DNA of 64,000 nucleotides, from NCBI RefSeq assembly GCF_037325665.1, contig NC_090246.1:33663554-33727553 (forward strand), given 5' to 3'. The DNA is from Littorina saxatilis. Lineage: Eukaryota > Mollusca > Gastropoda > Littorinimorpha > Littorinidae. This document shows, piece after piece, positions 36,740-47,709 of this stretch; the stretch's first letter is position 1; the number at the start of each line of letters is the position of its first letter. The notes under the pieces were generated by a model, which saw nothing but the letters and a program-made list of their open reading frames with translations, made no database searches and was not told the DNA's origin. A program made the position numbers and the translations under genes.

Positions 36740-37410
36740 TAATCATACCCTGGGATTTAGAAAATAAAACAGCAACAAAGAAATAAAGAGTTAACACGTC
36801 AATAGACACTATTCAAAGTGTTAACATATGTTCAATTTGTCCAAATGTTCAATTTGCCATGGTTTTGACATCAAAGCACTTTCCAGTTTTCTTCATGTTT
36901 TATGCTTGGAGACCAAACATGTATAATCAGTCCATAAAACATCACAAAAAGGAGCACCCATGAAAGAAGAGAAGCAAAACTAAAGTAAACAAGCATACAA
37001 AAAATGGTTTCAGAAACATGCATTGGCAATTGCATAGAACCAAAACAAACCAAAAAAACAGACTTCCAAAACAAGTTGCTGTTCTCTTTGTTTCAAAATA
37101 AAAGCTGCGTAGATCGATACACAAGAATTTCATGGTCTGCTGAAATTGCTTGGTTCTGATTCAGAAATATTGCAACACATATTTTAATTTAGTTTTCTGG
37201 GCCAAAATAAAATTCTGTATGAGCAGAGACCAATGCCATACACACTGTGCATTGCAATAAACACTAATGCCGTGATTTAATCGACAGAGAAATACTAAAG
37301 ACAAACCAAAGCACAAAGGTTAGATCGCCAGAAGGCTCCGACGCTTTCAGACAATGTCCCGAATATTTTATCACTGCGAAGTTTAAAACAAACATGAACA
37401 CTTTCAACAC
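36740..37410. other. Unassigned intergenic DNA
   Basis: AT-rich. I see nothing that can be named. Confidence 0.5.
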
Positions 37411-37416
37411 AATTGT

Positions 37417-37870
37417 CAGGGTTCGTACAGTTTCTTTGTTCTAAAATTCAAATACTTTTCAAGGACTTTCAAGACCTTCTGAAGAGAAAATCAAGCACCC
37501 TCTTACCTTCAAAGCTCGCAATGAAACACTCACTGGTTATTATACCAACTTCCCTCATGCCAACTTAAATCATTGGATGTTCAAAAACTAATGATTTAAT
37601 TTTTGTCAAAGGCGACAGATTCGTAGCAGACGATGGTTTTGAAGCAGACAGACTCAAAAGAGACTGTCGGTTACGGTTAAACGTTTACTTTGAGGTTATC
37701 AAAAAATAGATCATTGCAATTGTTTATTGTGGGTGGTTGTTGTGTAATCAGTTTGCAGCATTAGAGTTTTTAAGGACTTTCAAGGATCTTGCCAATTTTT
37801 TAAGCACTTTCAAAGCCTTAAAACTGACCCCTCCAAATTCAAGCACTTTCAAGCACCTGTACGAACCCTG
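37417..37870. mobile_element. hAT-type MITE
   Basis: CAGGGTTCGTACAG at 37417 and CTGTACGAACCCTG ending at 37870 are exact inverses. AATTGT lies directly outside both ends (37411-37416 and 37871-37876). Subterminal TTCAAG-ACTTTCAAG repeats occur on both sides. No coding frame is seen. Confidence 0.8.
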
Positions 37871-37876
37871 AATTGT

Positions 37877-38747
37877 GCAAACTTAAGAGTCCAACCCTTA
37901 CCAAATTACAGAATACTGTAAACCCTCCCATAAATGTTTCATTGTGGTCTGTACAAACTACAATGCACACTTTAGCAAGAAGAAAAAAAATAGCGACAGT
38001 TGCTCCTTAAACAGCATGAATTATAAGACCTACAGCCCAGTCCTCTTACAACAACATTACAGTCTATACGCCACAATACACGATGCCTTCATAGAAGGCT
38101 TGATTATCACCGATTTACTTGAGACACTGATCTTTCGAGTGCAAGAAGTAACATTTGAACTTTGTTGAGTCAAATTCAAACTGTTAATAAAACTAGCTCA
38201 AATCAATTGTGCTGAAATCATCTTCTTAAAAAGGGTAATTCAAATCAAATAAAACACATGAAAAGATACATACATATATATATATATGATATACACGTTC
38301 AGACCTTACTCTATTAATTACTCAACAAAAGTAAGCTCAACAAAGTTACAATACTATAACCTGAACCATCTTACTGAGGTACCATGCAGTTGTAAAATCA
38401 TGAAAGAAATCTGTGAGCCGTTCAAAAGATGATATAATTTAAATCCCATGTTGGTGTACTCATGATAGCAATCAGAGACAGCCAACATGAGGAAACATGA
38501 ATTCACACCAGCAGAGCAATGGCTTTTATGTTTTCAAATAATTCACAATGACTTTGCTCCTGGTCTCTTTAAAATTTAATATAGCTAGGTCAGTAATTTA
38601 GAACAGAAAAACGTTCTAACCAGTCCCTCTTTCACAGAGACAGTATTTATCTTCCAAATCCATACACAAGCTCAGAGAGGTTTTCTGAAACAACTGCAGA
38701 CGTGAAGTTGTAATTCTGCTCCTGATCACCATCAGTGAAACTAATGT
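37877..38747 (-). other. 3' flank and probable 3' UTR of the CARHSP1-like gene
   Basis: Downstream of the stop on the minus strand. AT-rich, with no gene recognised. Confidence 0.4.
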
Positions 38748-41137
38748 CTATGACGATGTAGGTGGCACAGGTGAATCCCATCGTTCATGCGTGACACCAG
38801 GTTTCAGGTGAGTGATAACTACGTGGGCGGCTTGCTTCTTCTCCATGCGTGGAGGAATCAAGATGGTGCGGAAACTGACTTCGTCTCCTTCTTTTGGCAC
38901 AAATTCTCCGTCGATGCTGAAAGAGATACATATCAGGACAATTAATTCATATATGCAAGCATCAAAATCATTACGGACAAAAATATGTCTTCTTCATTTA
39001 TATACTAAAATACATTTACAAGGGTATTTTTTAATGCAATTCTCATAATAAGAGTATGCCTTAAAAAATAAATTCCACAGAATTCTTATCGGTATCATTT
39101 TGATCGAAGTTCTGCACATGTATGAAAAGCGCTAAAATGCTTTACTTAATTCTTAAAACTTAGCTCTATGAGTGTTGTATCTTGTCTCATTCAAATCCAC
39201 CAGCAAGACAAGGTCCCTCACGTCACGGCTTCTACAAAATGTAACTTTTATTAACAATGGAAAAAAGCAAATATAGTCCCGCTGTGTGCAGCCCCTTGCT
39301 TCTTTTCATCATTTCATGCATGTCTGAATTCTGTTGTGTTTGTGTCCAGTATGATGATATCAATGTTATTTACAACAATTTAGATGTGGCAATATTGATG
39401 ATGTGTCAGTGATGTACATTTTAGTCGGTCTCCGGTCTCTGACCGATCCAATTTCCCCAGGACCTATAGCTTTAACCCCAGCAGGACACAGGTCCGATTA
39501 ACCTACAGAAGAAGTGGTCAAGGGTCCGATCGTTTTTGACAATGAAGCGGACATACGGACTGTTCAATTTTCAAGAGGAAAGCTGGTTTCGGTTTTGCCA
39601 AGCGAAAGTGAACACTGCGTGAGGAAAGCTGGTTTCGGTTTTGCCAAGCGAAAGTATGCACTGCGTGTGACCAGTTTGTTGAGTGAACGAGGCACCATAT
39701 GGGATCTGATTCTTTGAATTAATTTATCCTCAAGTTGGATCAAGAAGAAGAAAAGAAAACCGAACCCATATGGTGCCTCGAGTGCATTCATTGGCTCAGC
39801 AATAAATCGTTTAAACCAATGGGAACCACCCGTGCATGTTCGCACATGCGCAAGGCATTACTTTTCGTCATAATATCCGAGGGACAGAACAGCTGATTTA
39901 TGGGTGTTGATTAATAAGTATCACAAAGAAGACTTTCCCAACTTGCTCAAGCTGGCTGCAGTGTGCCTGGTGCTGCCAGTGCACACAGCAGACGTTGAGA
40001 GAGGATTCAGTGCACAGAACTTGGTGTGTACGGCTCGAAGAAACCGATTGTGTGTCACTACCCAGGACATGATCCTGAAAGCAAAACTTGAGGGACTCGC
40101 AGAACGGTCAGATGCCTACCTGAAAAACATTGTCGACAGATGGGCAGTGAAAAAAAACCGACAACTGTTCAAATAACTTTGAAATGTGATTCAATCCTTT
40201 GAGTATCTAGTCATGACAGTCGCGGAAGGTGGAAGAATTTAAACTGAAAAATCGTTTTAAATGCGGTTTTACGAGTAGTGTTTTTGTCCTATTGAAATTG
40301 CAATCTCAGGACACTGTGTCCTATTGATTTTCAGTCTTCAGGACAATTGTCCTAAAGGCGGCTAGAAAAATGTACATCACTGATGTGTACCAAAGGATGT
40401 TGTTGGTCAGTAATAAAATAATGCAGAAGATGACATACTCTGATATGTGCACAAAGATGGGTGGGGAATCATCCTCTGGTGTGATAAAACCATGGCCTCT
40501 CTGGCGACAGAAAGACTTGATAGTTCCCTTCAGAACAGGTGCTGACTTAGCCCTTTCAGACCTAAAAAAACCCATCAAGTCTCAGGATTAAAATCATAAT
40601 TAATATGCAAATGTTTAGACATCTTTACATAAATCAAATTAATAAATGTAACATCACAGTCTCACTTTCAGCAAGCAGAATTTATCACAAATGATAAGGC
40701 AGTACCTCTCTCTGTCTGTGTCTATCTCACGCAAGCACACTATCTCTAGTATTAATTTCTCCAAGTCTCACTCTCAATCTCCCTCACTTCACAACTAGAG
40801 AAGGGTAGAGGTTTCTTTCTTGTAGTTGTACTCCCAAAACTCTTGTAGATGTACAATTACAAATCATAATAAAATGCCATGCAGTATGGTATTCATACTA
40901 ATATTCAATTTAATGCATTCCCGTATACGAACATTATTAGCTGTATCACAGAATCACTGACCAAGTATGTAATTTGTAAAACACAAAATGAAAATGTTCT
41001 CACTGTGAGAATGTTCTGTTCCGTCTAGTCGGAACAGGGCTTGGGATTGAGAAGTGAATCTGGTGTGCGTCTGGAGATCCAGAAATCTTGGCATTATTCA
41101 TTGCCTGCATCTGCGGTATGTTCTGTGGTGTTGACAT
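38748..41137 (-). CDS. CARHSP1: Cold-shock-domain protein, CARHSP1/CSDC2 homologue, 3 coding exons, 141 aa
   Basis: A single-stranded-RNA-binding cold-shock protein. Human CARHSP1 stabilises mRNAs and is a phosphoprotein. Exons on the minus strand: 41137-41004, 40561-40439, 38916-38748. Junctions are GT-AG and phases agree. The product is 141 residues (human CARHSP1 has 147). The N-terminus is low-complexity, then PSPVPTRRNRTFS. This keeps the R-x-R-x-x-S site at S44, matching the kinase site Ser52 of human CARHSP1. The cold-shock domain follows (about 55-125) with the RNP1-like KSFCRQRGHGFI, the RNP2-like IFVHIS (80-85), and EFVPKEGDEVSF. The ending HVVITHLKPGVTHERW is also typical. A splice acceptor at 41173-41174 implies an upstream non-coding exon, probably ending at 42102. 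Intron 2 holds a hAT relic. Confidence 0.96.
39407..40382 (+). mobile_element. hAT element relic, copy 2 (CARHSP1 intron 2)
   Basis: CAGTGATGTACATTTT and its inverse bound the element. TGATGTGT lies at 39399-39406 and 40381-40388, an 8-bp repeat of hAT type that overlaps the right end. Plus-strand 39904-40176 encodes a hAT C-terminal dimerisation segment: LPVHTADVERGFSAQN, then ARRNRL. A 35-bp segment (AGGAAAGCTGGTTTCGG...) is tandemly doubled at about 39577 and 39622. It lies antisense to its host gene. Confidence 0.85.
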
Positions 41138-41172
41138 CGTCAGTGGAAAAGCTCAGACTTCAGTACTTGAAT
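41138..41172 (-). other. 5' UTR part of CARHSP1-like exon 2
   Basis: Between the acceptor (TTACCACAG, ending at 41173) and the ATG at 41137. It contains no upstream ATG. Confidence 0.6.
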
Positions 41173-42101
41173 CTGTGGTAAAATAACAATAAGCAGTTGA
41201 AATAGTGTTTCAAATCTGTGAAACAATTAATTTAAAGGTCAGACCTTTACTGGGCTGATTGTAATTAAAGCATGCTACTATTACCAGCAAGCGCATGCAC
41301 CAATCTTAAAATGTATACACAACTTTCCTTCTCGATCCTCCTACTCTTAATTCTTACCCGTATTCTTCTTCTTTCGGTTGGTAGCCAAAGTCCACAAGGA
41401 CCATTATTGCCACTTTAGGGATGAAGGGAGGTCAAAAATCATACAGCAACGATAGAAAAATTGTTTTGTAAAAGGGACGGGGATGCTTATTTGAACTTAA
41501 TTTAAGTAACTCGCATTTGCTTGATCTCATAGTGCAGTGGTAGCTCCTATATTCCCTAACACGAGTAACAGTAACAACTAACACTTACAGTAACATACAC
41601 ACCAAGTAGGCTACCTGTTAGTATCAGCAGAATCACTGTAGGTTTATGGGGTTTTAAATAAATATGTGCACAACAATTTGAACAAATAAAATCAGAATGC
41701 TTGAACAATACTCAATAGATTATTCTGCGACCATGCAAGCATGTGAAATTTAAAATTATAATATTATTGCTGAATGCCTGAACAAAAAGATCGAAGGTAG
41801 ACTAACTAGCCAAGCAACCTAGTGAAGAAACTCTCATGATTGTTCTGAAACCAGTTTCTTGGCAACTTCATGTACGTTACACTAAAATTATAACAAACAT
41901 GCTGTTGGCTGTAAGCTTACCACTTTCACAATCACAGTTTTCACACTCACAGAACACATACGCATCTCGGTCTAATTTCTAAAGGCATACAAATGGGTCG
42001 AGGTGGAGGAAAGTTAGTTGCTAATTAGTAAATTATACTTCGTTGGGTGTCTGATACACGCGGTCTCAGATTATTATAACGTTTCAAAGTAGTATACTCA
42101 C

Positions 42102-42200
42102 TGAAAACAAACAGCAGTTCTTTGCAAACAACAAGCAGACTGTTCTGCCGTCTTCGATTAGACTCCGGGCGTGACAATCTGAAGAAAGCTGTACAATACT
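42102..42200 (-). other. Probable non-coding first exon of the CARHSP1-like gene
   Basis: A strong donor (TTTTCA then GTGAGT) ends at 42102 on the minus strand. The upstream limit is not visible and 42200 is a placeholder. It would splice to the acceptor at 41173. Confidence 0.4.
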
Positions 42201-42448
42201 CTCCAAATTGTATGTTATCAAAAGACTACACACGTGAAAGGAAACGGTTATTATGTCCCATTACTTTCAATTGCTGATTTTGATTTCAGAAAAGATATAC
42301 AATTTGAAGTTTAAAACCACTAGCCTACGGTTTTATCATGAATGTCACAAAAATGTATGGGTTAGTACTTTCCACACGAAGATACATGACGTCATGTTAT
42401 AGTGCGGTTTAGCAAGCACGTGGTCTTTCGTGCTGCTTGTCAACAAAC
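42201..42448. promoter_or_regulatory. Putative bidirectional promoter, CARHSP1-like / AROS
   Basis: The two genes are head to head: the CARHSP1 first exon ends near 42102 (minus) and the AROS start codon is at 42449 (plus). A TGACGTCA palindrome (full CRE-type site) lies at about 42388-42395. No TATA box was identified with confidence. Confidence 0.5.
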
Positions 42449-43154
42449 ATGTCTCATTCAATCGTGAAGCAAGCTTTACAGCTTGTGCAAGAGGATTTGC
42501 AAACCGAAGGCGGTACGTTATTTTTGTTTTGCTCTTTTTACGATTTCTGGGAGAAAAATCCATTCGGTAAAATCTCACTCACCTACGTTTCAACTTTCAG
42601 TTTCCTTTTCATCTTCATCAGTCTCAACATCTGTTTTGTGTTCATTGACTGATTGAGGCAATCGATCACTATACTGTATACAACTTACAAGGCAACTATC
42701 CTCACTAATTCAGTGGTTGGTGAGCCTAAGGTCCCCAAGTAAAAGAGAAAGTAAATAGTGTACCTATGAAAGTGGAGAAAAAAACAGGACGTAAAGTGGT
42801 TTGCAGGCAAGATACTGACGTACTGTTTTTACGCGATTCACCCCAGAAGTCGAATTAGTGGCATTATAATGCCCAAAGTGGGGCTAGTCTGCCACCCAGT
42901 ATAATATATTACTGCTACCTAACGCAATGACGAGACAATCAGGACGAACAACTAAGAAAAAGTGCAATAGATTTATTAAAATGTTAATAAATCTGTACTT
43001 TGTCTGGAACCCATGGATGCATACAAATTACAAGCAGGTCTGTGTGGGTCGTTGGGTGCTTCTTGTCATCATGTTTCTGTTTTCAAAATGTTATCATAAT
43101 CATTGTCATGGAATTGAATGAGTTGAGGAAAATCACACAAACACACACACACTC

Positions 43155-43186
<32 letters not shown>

Positions 43187-46149
43187 TCACACACACACAC
43201 ACACACACTCACACACACATATGTAGTGACTAGGTGATTACCCGCTTCGCCGGGTACCGGCTTCGCCGGAAAGAAGTAGAGCCGAATACCAGGCTGCGCC
43301 TGGGACCCGGCTTAAGCCGGCGCACGAAGGAAAGGAGATAAACGCGCAAAACACTAGAGACCTTCTAAAAATAGTAACGTGCAGTGACCTTCTAAAAATA
43401 GTAACGTAGTAACGGGAATATGGATTGACGCCACACGAAGGAAGGGAGATAAACGCAAAACACTGGAGAAGATAAGGAAGAGTTACTGGGAATGGTGAAA
43501 TGAACAGAAAAACCAAAATCGGTTCAGCGCTGTGCGCTGAGAGCAAGTGTTGAAAATTCTCATCGACCAGGTTGTGTCCGGGGTCTAGCTGAATATGCCC
43601 ACCAAATTTGAAGCAGATCCATCGAGAACTTTGGCCGTGCATCCCGAACAGACACACAGACACAAGTCGTATATATATATATACTAGAGGATTACCCGGC
43701 TTCGCCGGGGTGAATCGCGAGACAGAGACAGACAGCGTGGCCAAATGTAACCGAGTGCCGAAACACCACAATCATATTTGAAGCCGACGTCCACTCAAAC
43801 GGGATTGAGAATAACTGTTATGGCTTCTGGAAGGAAGGCCTGAATATTCAGTCACACACCAATGCCGCCAGACCACATCACAAACAGAACTCTACAATCC
43901 ACAGGTGTTGCACACACACACACACACACAGAGAAGCCTATATGTATAGCTATATCTATAAATATATAGAGATAGGTGACAGTGTATTTTTCGCGTGGAG
44001 TATAAATTGATTCGACCTTTTCACTTTGACAGTAAGAACAACTTCCGGGTGCAAGGGAAGCGTTCTGGACAGCGCAGTGACATTCTAAAAATAGTAACAT
44101 AGTTACGGGAATATGGATTGACGCCACACGAAGGAAGGGAGATAAACGCTGAAAACACTGGAGAAGATAAAGAGAAAAACCAAAATCGGTTCAGCGCTGC
44201 ACACTGAGAGCACGTGTTGAAATATTTCATGTCGAGTCCCATCGCTGTCGACGACGCCAAATGTAATCGAGTGCCGAAACACCACAATCACCTTTGAAGG
44301 CGAAGTCCACTCAAACGGGATTGAGATTAACTGTTATGGCTTCTGGAAGGAAGGCCTGAACATTTCAGACCCACACCAATGCCGCCAGACCACATCACAA
44401 ACAGAACTCTACAATCCACAGGTGTTGCCCACACACACACACAAACACACACACACACAGAAGCCGTATATATATATGTATATATCTATATCTATAAATA
44501 TATAGAGATAGGTGACAGTGTATTTTTCGCGTGGCTATAAATTGATTCGACCTTTTCACTTTGACAGTAAGAACAACTTCCGGGTGCAAGGGAAGCGTTC
44601 TGGACAGCGCAGTGACATTCTAAAAATAGTAACGTAGTAACGGGAATATGGATTGAAGCCACACGAAGGAAGGGAGATAAACGCAAAACACTGGAGAAGA
44701 TAAGGAAGAGTTACTGGGAATGGTGAAATGAAGAGAAAAACCAAAATCGGTTCAGCGCTGCGCGCTGAGAGCACGTGTTGAAATATCTCAGTCGATGAGG
44801 TTGTGTCCGGGGTGTAGCTGAATACGGTGTCCAAATTTGAAAAAGATCCACCGAGAACTTTGGCGTTGTGATGTGGTCTAGCGGCTTTGGTGTGTCGGTA
44901 TGGGGGCCCGGGTAGCTCAGGTGGAACCAAAATCGGTTCAGCGCTGCGCGCTGAGAGCACGTGTTGAAATATCTCATCGATGAGGTTGTGTCCGGGGTCT
45001 CTCTGAATAAGCCCACCAAATTTGAAGCAGATCCATCGAGAACTTTGGCCGTGCATTGCGCACAGACACACAGACACACAGACACTAGTCGTATATATAC
45101 TAGAGGAATACCCGGCTTCGCCAGGGTGAATCGCGAGACAGAGACAGACAGCGTGGCGGTTCACCACAATCACCTTTGAAGGCGAAGTCCTGTCAAACGG
45201 GATTGAGAATTTTAGAGCTTATTTCTTAGCCCTATATTATCTGTTATGGCTTCTCAAATGCCAGAACATACAGACAGACAAAAGCCGCCAGAAATATATA
45301 GAGATAGATGAAAGTGGATTTTTCGATAAATAGATTCGACCTTTGCACTTTTACAGTAAGGACAACTTACGGGTACATGCAAGGAAAGCCCACAACTTCT
45401 AAGGCGAACAACTCTGCAGAGTCTGCTGTGAAGGGCGACGGTAGTCTGCCTGTCACACTCGACCCCCTTTGAATGAACTTAAGTCCCTCCCAGGTGGAAT
45501 GGGAACAGCACGAAAATGATTCAGTGGCCTGAACATTTCATGTTGAGTCCCATCGCTGTAGACGACGCCAATTGTAACCGAGTGCCAAAACACCACAATC
45601 ACCTTTGAAGGCGAAGTCCACTCAAACGGGATTGAGAATAACTGTTATGGCTTCTCGAAGGAAGGCCTGAACATACAGACACCAAAGCCGCTAGAGCACA
45701 TCACAAACAGAACTCTACAATCCACAGGTGTTGCCCACACACACACACAAACACACACACACACAGAGAAGCCGTATATCTATATAGATATAGATGACAG
45801 TGTATTTTTCGCGTGGCTATAAATTGATTCGACCTTTTCACTTTTACAGTAAGGACAACTTACGGGTGCAATCGTGACATTCTAAAAATAGTAACGTAGT
45901 AACGGGAATATGGATTGACGCCACACGAAGGAAGGGAGATAAACGCTGAAAACACTGGAGAAGATAAGGAAGAGTTACTGGGAATGGATCCAGAGAAAAA
46001 CAGAGAAAAACCCAAATCGGTTCAGCGCTGCGCGCTGAGAGCACGTGTTGAAATATCTCATCGATGAGGTTGTGTCCGGGGTGTAGCTGAATACGGTCTC
46101 CAAATTTGAAAAAGATCCACCGAGAACTTTGGCTTGGCATCGCGGACAC

Positions 46150-46180
<31 letters not shown>

Positions 46181-46955
46181 CAAGTCGTATATATATATAG
46201 ATATATATAGATGCATACCTGTCAAGTCTTACGTTTTTCGCGTAATTCTTACGGAATTTTGATGTTTTTCAAGTCTTACGGCGTACCGAAGATCTTACGG
46301 TTTTTACAAAACAATTTAGTCAAATAAAAAAAGATCGCTAAGGTTCGTCCGAGAACAAAGTAACAAAGTAGATCCTGTTCTACAAAATCTCGCGGTAACT
46401 GATCCGGTGTGATGTTTTCATCTTTCGCCGTGTTGATATTTCTCTTCTCGGCCTCGTTGATCTAGTATAAACTCTACACTGAACCAAAAAAAAACCCTTC
46501 GATAGTACTGATGAGCGACCTTGTGTTCCTTACATTCATGGGACCAAATTTGTCCAACCAATTTGTTTTATTTAACTTAGAAATTTGATTCATCCTAAAA
46601 TGTTTTCCTTCTTACTCAAGGGACGTAACCACTCGATCAGTACACGTTTTCCTTCTAACTCAAGGGACGTAACCATAATATTACTATTATTAGTTTTTTA
46701 CACTTTAAATTAAAAGACTAAAAAGTAAAATTTAAAGATCTGTGTAATTGTACATTCTACCATACATGTCTATAATGATCACCAAAGGGACTGACTAAAA
46801 GAGGTCGTTATAGACAGGTGATTGCTATAAAAGGTGAATTTATATATATATTTTGTTATTATTATATGAAGTCTTATATCGCGCGCGTACCTCCAGACTC
46901 GGATTCAAGGCGCAGGGATCTATATATAGCATGTGAAAGAAGAAAAAGACTTGTT

Positions 46956-47007
<52 letters not shown>

Positions 47008-47676
47008 GAAACTTATAGAGCGCTTACCTAGAAGCTCTAAGCGCTTTACAATGACATTGCTATACACATGTACAAAACCAAAATACAGCATTAAGACACA
47101 AAAAGAACAGGAGTACAAAAGCAAATTCATCGTTTAAGTCCATGCAGTCACAATAATACAAACACACGCGTCGAGGACGGACAACTGCTTACTTTCACAT
47201 GTATCCGTACATCACTGCTTCTTTTATTATAACACGGCTTCGACCCCTGTTGATTTTAATCAACCAAATTCAGTCGTATGGATCCTTTGAGGTGGTCGTA
47301 ATGTACAGATGGTTGTTGACGTTATGGAGAGGTGGTCACCAGAATCAGTTCGATTTGACCTTTTATTTGTTTTGTTTTACAGATGAGCCCAGCAGTTCTT
47401 CAAAAGGCAAAAAACGTAAAATCAAGAATGCTATGAAACTGATCAAGACAGACAGAAAAGGGGTCTGGAAGGAACTGAGACGGCTTCAAAAACAGGAACA
47501 AGAGAAAATTAAGAGCAAATTTGAGAAGCCCAATTTCAAGTCAAGCATTGGTAAGAAAATCACAGGCTCCCTCCCCCCATCTCCACCCTCTCTTTTTACT
47601 TCAAGTCAAGTTTTGACTAAATATTTTAAGTTTAACATGGACGGGTAATGGAGATGAGGGCCATGGTATATGTATG

Positions 47677-47709
<33 letters not shown>

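Noticed and set aside
43136-43219. CRISPR-like regular repeats
   Set aside because: This is a simple CA microsatellite with interruptions. No spacer-repeat structure exists in the window and the DNA is eukaryotic.
43238-45173. Minus-strand frames of 124-205 residues in the family D array
   Set aside because: The same peptides recur in each repeat copy with different truncations and match nothing recognisable. They are repeat sequence.
47199-47382. In-frame upstream extension of AROS exon 2
   Set aside because: A clear acceptor (TTTTACAG) precedes the homologous part, and the exon 1 phase fits. The extension is intron read-through.
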